Part shown: piece after piece, positions 48,501-60,503 of the stretch | Layout of the letters: every line of letters begins with the position of its first letter | Numbering within the stretch: the stretch's first letter is position 1 | Origin: Balanoglossus misakiensis | Taxonomy: Eukaryota; Hemichordata | DNA: 64,000 nt | Direction: 5' to 3' | NCBI GenBank assembly: GCA_040954595.2 | Contig: CM082583.2 | Coordinates: forward strand, 3,100,001 to 3,164,000 | Notes under the pieces: model-generated | Databases searched by the model: none | Seen by the model: only the letters and a program-made list of their open reading frames with translations | Told to the model about the DNA's origin: nothing | Translations under genes and position numbers: made by a program

Positions 48501-49603
48501 GCCATAGTGGCCATCTACCCAAATTAAAGTGGTATGTAGAGTCAACGTTTGCGTCAACATTAACAAGGCCATAGTGGCCATCTACCAAAATTTAAGTGGT
48601 GTGTAGAGTCAACGTTTGCGTCAACATTAACAAGGCCATAGTGGCCATCTACCAAAATTTAAGTGGTGTGTAGAGTTAACCTTTGCGTCAACATTAACCA
48701 GGCCACAGTGGACAGTATCATGCCCATCTACCAACATTTAAGTGGTGTGTAGAGTCAACGTTTGCGTCAACATTAACAAGGCCATAGTGGCCATCTACCA
48801 AAATTTAAGTGGTGTGTAGAGTCAACGTTTGCGTCAACATTAACAAGGCCATAGTGGCCATCTACCAATATTTAAGTGGTGTGTAGAGTCAACCTTTGCG
48901 TCAACATTAACAAGGCCATAGTGGCCATCTACCAAAATTAAGTGTTGTGTAGAGTCAACCTTTGCGTCAACATTAACCAGGCCACAGTGGACAGTATCAT
49001 GCCCATCTACCAAAATTAAAGTGGTGTGTAGAGTCAACCTTTACGTCAACATTAACAAGGCCATAGCGGCCATCTACCAAAATTAAAGTGTTGTGTAGAG
49101 TCAACCTTTGCGTCAACATTAACCAGGCCATAGTGCACAGTATCATGCCCATCTACCAAAATTTAACTGGTGTGTAGAGTCAACCTTTGCGTCACATTAA
49201 CCAGGACACAGTGCACAGTATCATGCTCATCTACCAAAATTTAAGTGTTGTGTAGAGTCAACCTTTGCATCAACATTAACCAGGCCATAGTGCACAGTAT
49301 CATGCCCATCTACCAAAATTTAAGTGGTGTGTAGAGTCAACCTTTGAGTCAACATTAACAAGGCCATAGCGGCCATCTACCAAAATTTAAGTGGTGTGTA
49401 GAGTTAAATTTTGCGTCAACATTAACCAGGCCACAGTGGACAGTATCATGCCCATCTACCAAAATTTAAGTGGTGTGTAGAGTCAACGTTTGCGTCAACA
49501 TTAACAAGGCCATAGTGGCCATCTACCAAAATTTAAGTGGTGTGTAGAGTCAACGTTTGCGTCAACATTAACAAGGCCATAGTGGCCATCTACCAATATT
49601 TAA
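39592..49603. repeat. satellite array, block 2, with higher-order repeats
   Basis: About 10 kb of the same 79- and 67-bp units, in the same orientation as block 1. It is organised in larger duplicated blocks: a segment starting near 42138 recurs near 44431 (+2293 bp) and 45362 (+931 bp). Rare variants such as GTGGAAAGTATC and GTAAACGTTTGTG recur 3224 bp apart (about 43.18/46.41 kb and 43.3/46.5 kb). Near 39.59-40.9 kb the short-unit mix resembles block 1. Near 41.0-42.6 kb long units dominate. No coding function is supported. Confidence 0.97.
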
Positions 49604-50398
49604 GATGGGTCCCTAGGATCTTTTTGCCCGTTGCTATGGGCCTTTATAGGACATTACACCCCGATTTGGACTAAGCCGTTCTCAGAGTCTAACAAGGGGC
49701 TGGTAACTAGTTAAAAATACGCACGATTGTGAGCGCGCGCCCCCTGACGCCATTGATATGCAAATTAGTTAGGTCAAATTTCAAAAGCCTAAGGCTTTTT
49801 ATTCCGTGACCTCAAAAACGAACTTGATACGTATTAGTTAGTTGCTTGAACCAGGGAAGATCGTGACGGATTTTGTTTTCGAATATTATCGTTGTATCCT
49901 ACGATTTCAGCATACCCGTACCACACCTGAAAAAGTCATCGATTTTGGGTGTTTTTGGACGCACTCTTCCACCGGTATCGCTTCTTAGCACGACGAAAAC
50001 CGAAAAAACGATCCGTCACACTGTGCGGAAGTGCGTTCTCAACAAGCAGGTCAAATTTGGCTGGCCTACGTCGCCTATGAAAAAAGCCTTAGGGATTTTC
50101 GTGAACGGTACAAAATCTCTGTGTACAAAACATTGGATTTTTAGCGTTCGATCCAGTTACTGTGGTTACAGGACGCGCACGCCATCGCTGACCGCTGCTT
50201 TGCCGTATTAGCGTGGAGGCCTATGGCCGGGCGGTAGCTGCCGTAAACATACTCAGACAGGGGGTGTGCACACAATCGTGTGTATTTTTAACTAGTTACA
50301 AGCCCCTTGTCGGACGTTCATAACGGTTTCGATCAAAATTGAGTGTAGTGTCCTATAAAGGCCCATAGCAACGTGCAAAAAGATCCTAGGGACCCATC
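49604..50398. mobile_element. 795-bp MITE with TTAA duplication (Kolobok- or piggyBac-type), copy 1
   Basis: The ends begin GATGGGTCCCTAGGATCTTT and form imperfect inverted repeats of about 140 bp. TTAA flanks both sides (49600-49603 and 50399-50402). An uninterrupted satellite unit contains ATTTAAGTGG, so the 4-bp duplication is explicit. TTAA targets are used by piggyBac and Kolobok; the GATGGG end is not the usual CCC start of piggyBac, so I favour Kolobok-like. An internal 112-codon open frame (49873-50211) has no recognised domain. Confidence 0.85.
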
Positions 50399-50748
50399 TT
50401 AAGTGGTGTGTAGAGTCAACCTTTGCGTCAACATTAACAAGGCCATAGTGGCCATCTACCAAAATTAAGTGTTGTGTAGAGTCAACCTTTGCGTCAACAT
50501 TAACAAGGCCATAGCGGCCATCTACCAAAATTTAAGTGGTGTGTAGAGTTAAATTTTGCGTCAACATTAACCAGGCCACAGTGGACAGTATCATGCCCAT
50601 CTACCAAAATTTAAGTGGTGTGTAGAGTCAACGTTTGCGTCAACATTAACAAGGCCATAGTGGCCATCTACCAAAATTTAAGTGGTGTGTAGAGTCAACG
50701 TTTGCGTCAACATTAACAAGGCCATAGTGGCCATCTACCAATATTTAA
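50399..50748. repeat. satellite block 3 between the two MITE copies
   Basis: Five satellite units. The part from about 50500 onward repeats the sequence from about 49355 onward, including the variant GAGTTAAATTTTGCG, showing that the MITE and its left flank were duplicated together. Confidence 0.95.
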
Positions 50749-51543
50749 GATGGGTCCCTAGGATCTTTTTGCCCGTTGCTATGGGCCTTTATAGGACATT
50801 ACACCCCGATTTGGACTAAGCCGTTCTCAGAGTCTAACAAGGGGCTGGTAACTAGTTAAAAATACGCACGATTGTGAGCGCGCGCCCCCTGACGCCATTG
50901 ATATGCAAATTAGTTAGGTCAAATTTCAAAAGCCTAAGGCTTTTTATTCCGTGACCTCAAAAACGAACTTGATACGTATTAGTTAGTTGCTTGAACCAGG
51001 GAAGATCGTGACGGATTTTGTTTTCGAATATTATCGTTGTATCCTACGATTTCAGCATACCCGTACCACACCTGAAAAAGTCATCGATTTTGGGTGTTTT
51101 TGGACGCACTCTTCCACCGGTATCGCTTCTTAGCACGACGAAAACCGAAAAAACGATCCGTCACACTGTGCGGAAGTGCGTTCTCAACAAGCAGGTCAAA
51201 TTTGGCTGGCCTACGTCGCCTATGAAAAAAGCCTTAGGGATTTTCGTGAACGGTACAAAATCTCTGTGTACAAAACATTGGATTTTTAGCGTTCGATCCA
51301 GTTACTGTGGTTACAGGACGCGCACGCCATCGCTGACCGCTGCTTTGCCGTATTAGCGTGGAGGCCTATGGCCGGGCGGTAGCTGCCGTAAACATACTCA
51401 GACAGGGGGTGTGCACACAATCGTGTGTATTTTTAACTAGTTACAAGCCCCTTGTCGGACGTTCATAACGGTTTCGATCAAAATTGAGTGTAGTGTCCTA
51501 TAAAGGCCCATAGCAACGTGCAAAAAGATCCTAGGGACCCATC
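50749..51543. mobile_element. 795-bp TTAA-type MITE, copy 2 (segmental duplicate)
   Basis: The sequence appears identical to copy 1 at an offset of exactly 1145 bp, including identical left satellite flank and TTAA sites (50745-50748 and 51544-51547). It therefore arose by duplication of a 1145-bp segment rather than a second insertion. Confidence 0.88.
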
Positions 51544-54500
51544 TTAAGTGGTGTGTAGAGTCAACCTTTGCGTCAACATTAACAAGGCCATAGTGGCCAT
51601 CTACCAAAATTAAGTGTTGTGTAGAGTCAACCTTTGCGTCAACATTAACCAGGCCACAGTGGACAGTATCATGCCCATCTACCAAAATTAAAGTGGTGTG
51701 TAGAGTCAACCTTTGCGTCAACATTAACAAGGCCATAGCGGCCATCTACCAAAATTTAAGTGTTGTGTAGAGTCAACCTTTGCGTCAACATTAACCAGGC
51801 CATAGTGCACAGTATCATGCCCATCTACCAAAATTTAACTGGTGTGTAGAGTCAACCTTTGCGTCACATTAACCAGGACACAGTGCACAGTATAATGCTC
51901 ATCTACCAAAATTTAAGTGTTGTGTAGAGTCAACCTTTGCATCAACATTAACCAGGCCATAGTGCACAGTATCATGCCCATCTACCAAAATTTAAGTGGT
52001 GTGTAGAGTCAACCTTTGAGTCAACATTAACAAGGCCATAGCGGCCATCTACCAAAATTAAAGTGGTGTGTAGAGTCAACCTTTGCGTCAACATTAACCA
52101 GGCCACAGTGGACAGTATCATGCCCCTCTACCAAAAGTTAAGTGGTGTGTAGAGTCAACCTTTGTGTCAACATTAACCAGGCCACAGTGGACAATATCAA
52201 GCCCATCTACCAAAATTTAAGTGGTGTGTAGAGTCAACCTTTGCGTCAACATTAACAAGGCCATAGTACACAGTATCATGCCCATCTACCAAAATTTAAG
52301 TGGTGTGTAGAGTCAACCTTTGCGTCAACATTAACAAGGCCATAGCGGCCATCTACCAAAATTAAAGTGGTGTGTAGAGTCAACCTTTGCGTCAACATTA
52401 ACAAGGCCATAGTGGCCATCTACCAAAATTAAGTGTTGTGTAGAGTCAACGTTTGCGTCAACATTAACAAGGCCATAGTGGCCATCTACCCAAATTAAAG
52501 TGGTGTGTAGAGTCAACCTTTGCGTCAACATTAACCAGGCCACAGTGAACAGTATCATGCCCATCTACCAAAATTTAAGTGGTGTGTAGAGTCAACCTTT
52601 GCGTCAACATTAACCAGGCCATAGTGCACAGTATCATGCCCATCTACTAAAATTTAACTGGTGTGTAGAGTCAACCTTTGCGTCAACATTAACCAGGCCA
52701 CAGTGCACAGTATCATGCCCATCTACCATAATTTAAGTGTTGTGTAGAGTCAACCTTTGCGTCAACATTAACCAGGCCATAGTGCACAGTATCATGCCCA
52801 TCTACCAAAATTTAAGTGGCGTGTAGAGTCAACTTTTGCGGCAACATTAACCAGGCCACAGTGGACAGTATCATGCCCTTCTACCAAAAGTTAAGTGTTG
52901 TGTAGAGTCAACCTTTGTGTCAACATTAACCAGGCCACAGTGGATAATATCAAGCCCATCTACCAAAATTTAAGTGTTGTGTAGAGTCAACCTTTGCGTC
53001 AACATTAACCAGGCCATAGTGCACAGTATCATGCCCATCTACCAAAATTTAAGTGGCGTGTAGAGTCAACTTTTGCGGCAACATTAACCAGGCCACAGTG
53101 GACAGTATCATGCCCTTCTACCAAAAGTTAAGTGTTGTGTAGAGTCAACCTTTGCGTCAACATTAACCAGGCCATAGTGCACAGTATCATGCCCATCTAC
53201 CAAAATTTAAGTGGCGTGTAGAGTCAACTTTTGCGGCAACATTAACCAGGCCACAGTGGACAGTATCATGCCCATCTACAAAAATTTAAGTGGCGTGTAG
53301 AGTCAACCTTTGTGTCAACATTAACCAGGCCACAGTGGATAATATCAAGCCCATCTACCAAAATTTAAGTGTTGTGTAGAGTCAACCTTTGCGTCAACAT
53401 TAACCAGTCCATAGTGCACAGTATCATGCCCATCTACCAAAATTTAAGTGGTGTGTAGAGTCAACCTTTGCGTCAACATTAACAAGGCCATAGTGGCCAT
53501 CTACCAAAATTAAAGTGGTGTGTAGAGTCAACCTTTGCGTCAACATTAACAAGGCCATAGTGGCCATCTACCAAAATTTAAGTGTTGTGTAGAGTCAACC
53601 TTTGCGTCAACATTAACAAGGCCATAGTGGCCATCTACCAAAATTAAAGTGGTGTGTAGAGTCAACCTTTGCGTCAACATTAACAAGGCCATAGTGGCCA
53701 TCTACCAAAATTAAAGTGGTGTGTAGAGTCAACCTTTGCGTCAACATTAACAAGGCCATAGTGGCCATCTACCAAAATTTAAGTGTTGTGTAGAGTCAAC
53801 CTTTGTGTCAACATTAACCAGGCCGCAGTGCACAGTATCATGCCCATCTACCAAAATTTAAGTGGTGTGTAGAGTCAACCTTTGCGTCAACATTAACAAG
53901 GCCATAGTGGCCATCTACCAAAATTAAAGTGGTGTGTAGAGTCAACCTTTGCGTCAACATTAACAAGGCCATAGTGGCCATCTACCAAAATTTCAGTGGT
54001 GTGTAGAGTCAACCTTTGCGTCAACATTAACCAGGCCATAGTGCACAGTATCATGCCCATCTACCAAAATTTAAGTGGTGTGTAGAGTCAACCTTTGCGT
54101 CAACATTAACAAGGCTATAGTGGCCATCTACCAAAATTAAAGTGGTGTGTAGAGTTAACGTTTGCATCAACATTAACAAGGCCATAGAGGCCATCTACCA
54201 AAATTTAAGTGGTGTGTAGAGTCAACGTTTGCGTCAACATTAACAAGGCCATAGTGGCCATCTACCAAAATTTAACTGGTGTGTAGAGTCAACCTTTGCG
54301 TCAACATTAACCAGGCCACAGTGCACAGTATCATGCCCATCTACCAAAATTTAAGTGTTGTGTAGAGTCAACCTTTGCATCAACATTAACCAGGCCATAG
54401 TGCACAGTATCATGCCCATCTACCAAAATTTAAGTGGTGTGTAGAGTCAACTTTTGCGGCAACATTAACCAGGCCACAGTGGAAAGTATCATGCCCATCT

Positions 54501-55368
54501 ACCAAAATTTAAGTGGCGTGTAGAGTCAACTTTTGCGGCAACATTAACCAGGCCACAGTGGACAGTATCATGCCCCTCTACCAAAAGTTAAGTGGTGTGT
54601 AGAGTCAACCTTTGTGTCAACATTAACCAGGCCACAGTGGATAATATCAAGCACATCTACCAAAATTTAAGTGTTGTGTAGAGTCAACCTTTGCGTCAAC
54701 ATTAACCAGTCCATAGTGCACAGTATCATGCCCATCTACCAAAATTTAAGTGGTGTGTAGAGTCAACCTTTGCGTCAACATTAACAAGGCCATAGTGGCC
54801 ATCTACCAAAATTAAAGTGGTGTGTAGAGTCAACCTTTGCGTCAACATTAACAAGGCCATAGTGGCCATCTACCAAAATTTAAGTGTTGTGTAGAGTCAA
54901 CCTTTGTGTCAACATTAACCAGGCCGCAGTGGACAGTATCATGCCCATCTACCAAAATTTAAGTGGTGTGTAGAGTCAACCTTTGCGTCAACATTAACCA
55001 GGCCATAGTGCACAGTATCATGCCCATCTACCAAAATTTAAGTGGTGTGTAGAGTCAACCTTTGCATCAACATTAACAAGGCCATAGAGGCCATCTACCA
55101 AAATTTAAGTGGTGTGTAGAGTCAACGTTTGCGTCAACATTAACAAGGCCATAGTGGCCATCTACCAAAATTTAAGTGGTGTGTAGAGTCAACCTTTGCG
55201 TCAACATTAACCAGGCCATAGTGCAGAGTATCATGCCCATCTACCAAAATTTAAGTGGTGTGTAGAGTCAACCTTTGCGTCAACATTAACAAGGCTATAG
55301 TGGCCATCTACCAAAATTTAAGTGGTGTGTAGAGTCAACCTTTGCGTCAACATTAACCAGGCCATAGT
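51544..55368. repeat. satellite array, block 4
   Basis: Same unit family, with more substitutions than block 2. Variants common here include CTTTTGCGGCAACATT, GATAATATCAAGC and CCCTCTACCAAAAG. Several of these alternate in small higher-order groups, for example 52.82-53.3 kb. Confidence 0.96.
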
Positions 55369-55779
55369 AAATAACTAACTAAGTGAGTATTTATTGCATT
55401 ACAAGGCCTCCGGCCCATATACAGTATAGCTCTCAGCATAAAAATTGGTGAGGTCATACAGAGCTCTTAAAGATGCTATTTTACAGAGAATGATTTCTTT
55501 TCATAAATGCATAATGGACGTATTTACATAAATTGATTAATAAATCAGGTTGAGTAGATTGCAAAAGTCTAAGAAATTTAACATGGTTGGTATCGTTATA
55601 GAAATAAAGGGGAATGTATTTTTGTCTTAGCTCTTTGTAAAATGGACAAATCAGCAAAAAATGAAATTCATCTTCCAGAAGTCTGAGGTTACATAATAGG
55701 CAAAGTCTATCTGTTAAATCAATGTTGTGGTGTCTCCCTACTTCAATACCCAGTTGCATCACGGAGCATCGAAAACGGG
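55369..55779 (-). pseudogene. 5'-truncated LINE 3' end inserted in the satellite
   Basis: The minus strand reads, without interruption, ARFRCSVMQLGIEVGR, then CLLCNLRLLEDEFHF, then LICPFYKELRQKYI and on to a stop at about 55481. This is the C-terminal CX2C-EDE-H-C region of a LINE ORF2. It is followed by about 110 bp of 3' UTR with AATAAA on the minus strand (55390-55395) and a short GTTA-type tail. CATAGT occurs on both sides (55363-55368 and 55780-55785), consistent with a short target duplication. The frame is intact, so this insertion is younger than the decayed LINE at 2954. It runs in frame from satellite sequence by chance only. Confidence 0.88.
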
Positions 55780-57288
55780 CATAGTGCACAGTATCATGCC
55801 CATCTACCAAAATTTTAGTGGTGTGTAGAGTCAACCTTTGCGTCAACATTAACAAGGCCATAGCGGCCATCTACCAAAATTAAAGTGGTGTGTAGAGTCA
55901 ACCTTTGCGTCAACATTAACCAGGCCACAGTGGACAGTATCATGCCCATCTACCAAAATTTAAGTGGTGTGTAGAGTCAACCTTTGCGTCAACATTAACC
56001 AGGCCATAGTGCACAGTATCAAGCCCATCTACAAAAATTGAAGTGATGTGTAGAGTCAACCTTTGCGTCAACATTAACCAGGCCACAGTGGACAGTATCA
56101 TGCCCATCTACCAAAATTTAAGTGTTGTGTAGAGTCAACGTTTGCGTCAACATTAACCAGGCCACAGTGGACAGTATCATGCCCATCTACCAAAATTTAA
56201 GTGTTGTGTAGAGTCAACCTTTGCGTCAACATTAACAAGGCCATAGTGGCCATCTACCAAAATTTAAGTGGTGTGTAGAGTCAACCTTTGCGTCAACATT
56301 AACCAGGCCATAGTGCACAGTATCATGCCCATCTACCAAAATTTAACTGGTGTGTAGAGTCAACCTTTGCGTCAACATTAACCAGGCCACAGTGCACAGT
56401 ATCATGCCCATCTACCAAAATTAAAGTGTTGTGTAGAGTCAACCTTTGCGTCACCATTAACCAGGCCATAGTGCACAGTATCATGCCCATCTACCAAAAT
56501 TTAAGTGGTGTGTAGAGTCAACCTTTGCGTCAACATTAACAAGGCCATAGTGGCCATCTACCAAAATTAAAGTGGTGTGTAGAGTGAACCTTTGCGTCAA
56601 CATTAACAAGGCCATAGTGGCCATCTACCAAAATTAAGTGTTGTGTAGAGTCAACTTTTGCGGCAACATTAACCAGGCCACAGTGGACAGTATCATGCCC
56701 ATCTACCAAAATTTAAGTGGTGTGTAGAGTCAACCTTTTCGTCAACATTAACCAGGCCACAGTGGACAGTATCATGGCCATCTACCAAAATTTAAGTGGT
56801 GTGTAGAGTCAACCTTTGCGTCAACATTAACCAGGCCACAGTGGACAGTATCATGGCCATCTACCAAAATTTAAGTGTTGTGTAAAGTCTACCTTTGCGT
56901 CAACATTAACCAGGCCACAGTGGACAGTATCATGCCCATCTACCAAAATTTAAGTGGTGTGTAGAGTCAACCTTTGCGTCAACATTAACAAGGCAATAGT
57001 GGCCATCTACCAAAATTAAAGTGGTGTGTAGAGTCAACCTTTGCCTCAACATTAACAAGGCCATAGTGGCCATCTACCAACATTTAAGTGTTGTGTAGAG
57101 TCAACCTTTGCGTCAACATTAACCAGGCCACAGTGGACAGTATCATGCCCATCTACCAAAATTTAAGTGGTGTGTAGAGTCAACCTTTGCGTCAACATTA
57201 ACCAGGCCACAGTGGACAGTATCATGCCCATCTACCAAAATTTAAGTGTTGTGTAGAGTCAACCTTTGCGTCAACATTAACCAGGCCA
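55780..57288. repeat. satellite array, block 5 (right end)
   Basis: The same units continue to AACCAGGCCA at about 57288 and then stop abruptly in unrelated sequence. Confidence 0.96.
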
Positions 57289-58560
57289 GGCGACGTTGGA
57301 CAAGATTATGACCTGATCTTTGCACTAATATGCATACAAGCCAACTGTTCTAAATGGTTTTGTTTTCTTAATTTTAAAGTTCATTCTTGCATAAATGCGA
57401 CTCTTCCAAATTGGCATCATTTGCACATGTTCCTACTCATGTGCCTAATTAGAGTGTGAAGCAATACCATGTGAGGTACAACCACAATGAGGTTTTGAGA
57501 TTCTTTATTTGACTTTTTTGGACAGCCACAGGTCAATGCAGAGTGAAGATGAAATATCACATCAGTGAACTTCCTTCTATGAAAATGCTCCATTAACTGC
57601 TGCACTTCTCTCTACAGACTTTCTACATGAATTGGTACATTACGTCTGGCTTTGAATCTTGTAAAATACAAGTTGATTTTCTGTCCCCGGGTTGGTACAG
57701 CACTGCACATAAATATCTGCGAGGCTATCTTTTGCGAAATTAAGTATTGGAAACATTATACTGAATGTAATTTTGAATGATCTTTTTCTCTCTGTGTGTA
57801 AAAGTCTAATTTCATATGGTATGAACCAATTTCATCAAATACTGCCTACTGCTGGCGCTGCATCTTTCAAGAAATGTGAAAAGTTGGCAAGACAAGTTTG
57901 GTAAATGTGGGCCCCCTAACTGAAGCATAAGCACAAACTGAAAACAAAGATATGAATTTGGAATAGTTTTATTTATTACATATGAAAAATAATGAAGATT
58001 TATGCTTCAAAGTAAAGTACCGACGGAGTCGAACCGCCAATGCTACATGCATCATACCCATAATACTTTTGTTGCTTTTTGCATGAATTGCATTATTTTT
58101 CATATGCTGTGTAGCTAAAGTGTGGCTAGGTGGCTAACTGCTGATGTAATATATCTTGCATACCAATTTGGAACAAATACCCCAAGTAGTGGTCAAACAG
58201 AAACAATGTTTGCATTCCAATTTGAAACAAGGTGACAAAAGTGGTCGAAATGAAACAATGAGCAAAAACAGTGTTTATCAAATTGAAATAATGTGCCAAA
58301 ATAGCTTCTGTTGATATTGCACAAAAATAACTGTTGCATTTTACCCTTGAGTTAATTATTATTTCTAAGGCAATTATGTGCTTAATACTAATTATTACCT
58401 ATGGGTAAAAACGATCAGTTTCTTAAGTACAAATCGCAAGAAGCTCCCCCATACATTTTTTAGTGTGTTTTGTTTAAATCAAGCAAGATAATTACATTCT
58501 GTGTGATAAACTAATTAACTTTACGCGCCTGAGGACAGTTAAAAACCTCGAGCCAAATAT
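57289..58560. other. non-coding sequence right of the array
   Basis: No gene recognised. A short stretch at about 58020-58045 resembles a tRNA T-arm on the minus strand (GGTTCGACTCC) but lacks the rest of a tRNA. Confidence 0.5.
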
Positions 58561-58699
58561 AAAATGAGGAAAAACTGCCCTCTCCCCATTGACTGTGGTG
58601 AATTTTAAAAGGTGGGGCTCAAACTAACCGGAATTGTCTTGCCAACTCTTATTTTTCTGCGTACAATTTGATGTATCATTGCGTGAGATAGATGATTCG

Positions 58700-58880
58700 T
58701 GTTGATGCGCGAATTACGATGATGAAAGCAAAAAATCCACCGGCGAATCACACAGGCACATGGCGAAATTCCATTACACGATGAGCGAACTGCGATGAAG
58801 AACGCGATCGCGGGTAACGCTGCAAAAAATCCATAGGCGATTAACACAAATGCATAGCAAACACATATTAACACAAATGT
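58700..58880. repeat. two degenerate copies of a ~92-bp unit
   Basis: GCAAAAAATCCACCGGCGAA (about 58728) and GCAAAAAATCCATAGGCGAT (about 58820) begin two related segments, each followed by ACACA-type sequence and GCATAGC or GCACATGGC. A 95-codon minus-strand frame spans them but has no recognisable family. Confidence 0.6.
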
Positions 58881-59410
58881 ATTACTACCCAATCTGACAC
58901 TAATATATTACCCAATGATTTCAAATTTCTTATTATTATACCCCAAGTAATGATCACAGCTTTATAATATTAACACCATTTATACATATCCCATAATGTT
59001 TATACCATCACGTTATTACCCCTTTATTATTATTATACCACCAAAACCTTGTGTTAACCATTTTTTTATTATTAACCATTGGCGTTTACACCCTGTTATA
59101 TTATACCGGTATTTACCCTCTGTACATGTACAGTTTTAATTTACCACGTGGCATTACCCTTGTTTTTATAGTACTTTAATTACTTATCACATACCCTTGA
59201 AACCATAATATTATACCCTTGCAGACAGTTTTGTTACACTACCCCTGTGCACAACATTTTATTAGTCATACACCAACCCATCACCATTCCCTCAGATTAT
59301 ACCATTTTTTATTAGCCTAACCTATTGACAGCATCCCTCAGGTTATGATATTGTTATCTGGCACGGCGTTGTTATAGATATTTATTAGACTCCCTCCGAC
59401 GATGGTATTA
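58880..59410. repeat. AT-rich low-complexity tract with recurring TTATTATACC motif
   Basis: Motifs such as ATTACCC, TTATACC and TATTATTATACC recur every roughly 20-40 bp for about 450 bp, nearly all on the same strand. It looks like a strongly decayed short tandem repeat. No gene is present. Confidence 0.6.
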
Positions 59411-59479
59411 CCAATGAACCTATTGAAAAAAAAGAATGAATATTATTAATTAGATCAGATCAACAAATCATGGCGTCGT

Positions 59480-60000
59480 TCATCCCTCTGGTCACAGTAG
59501 CATCATCTGGCGTCGTTACAAGTTTAAGTTCATCCATCCAGTACAGTATTAGGTGGCGGCGTAGTTACAAGTATTAAGTTCATCCCTCCAGTACAGTATT
59601 AGGTGGCGGCGTCGTTACAAGTATTAAGTTCATCTCTCCAGTACAGTATTAGGTGGCGGCGTCGTTACAAGTATTAAGTTCATCCATCCAGTACAGTATT
59701 AGGTGGCGGCATCGTTACAAGTTTAAGTTCATCCATCCAGTACAGTATCAGGTGGCAGCGGCGTTACAAGTATTAAGTTGATCCATCCAGTACAGTATTA
59801 GGTGCCGCAGTTGTTACAAGTATTAAGTTCATCCATCCAGTAGAGTATTAGGTGGCGGCGTCGTTACAAGTATTAAGTTCATCCATCCAGTACAGTATTA
59901 GGAGCTGGCGTCGTTACAAGTTTCAGTTCATCCATCCGTTACAGTATTAGGAGCTGGCGTCGTTACAAGTTTAGGTTCATCCATCCATTACAGTATTATG
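59480..60000. repeat. 50-bp minisatellite, ~10 copies
   Basis: The unit contains GTCGTTACAAGTATTAAGTT, then CATCCATCCAGTACAGTATT, then AGGTGGCGGC. The centre copies are exactly 50 bp apart (CATCC/CTCTCCA at 59581, 59631 and 59681). Outer copies drift. The array is bracketed by related A-rich sequences (GAACCTA-TG-poly(A)-GAATGAA) near 59417 and 60000. Confidence 0.9.
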
Positions 60001-60503
60001 AACCTAATGTAAAAAAAAAAAGAATGAAATTATTTTAATAAACTGATTAGATCAAGTCATCATCATTGATAAAGAAAACACTGATAAGAAGAAATCATTT
60101 AAAAATTAAAGCTGCAAGCAGCATTGGCGGGGCCCAAACAGTTCCCATGGTTACCAGGGTATGCCAAGGCTGTATTCTGCTGTGAATACTAAGATATAGG
60201 AAAGCTGGTCAAAGGTTACCCCGGGGTCACTGAAAATCGCTAAAATAGCATCAAGGACACTGTGGTCCCATTTAGTGTTTACACTAGAAAAAGGAGTAGA
60301 GACAGACAGACACACACATAGAGAGATCACTGACTGACCCATAAGGTGCTAATGGCATGTGTACGTATATACACCAAATATAACAGCTGGTCTCTTTACC
60401 AGTTAGCCAGTTATGTACATGCAGGAATTTCCTGTGCACACAAATCTCAGTAGGGGGTCCTCCCTAATTACAAACAACCATGTTTCAGTAATTTCTCTTC
60501 TTA

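Noticed and set aside
49873-50211. 112-codon frame inside the TTAA MITE, present twice
   Set aside because: The two copies are one duplicated segment, so repetition is not evidence of selection. It has no recognisable domain.
28297-57288. CRISPR-like array of repeats and spacers
   Set aside because: The units are contiguous tandem monomers without unique spacers, in an animal-type genome.
58015-58095. tRNA gene on the minus strand (B-box-like GGTTCGACTCC with a possible T-arm)
   Set aside because: The expected D-arm and anticodon arm are missing and the 5' acceptor strand is too close. At most it is a tRNA-derived fragment.
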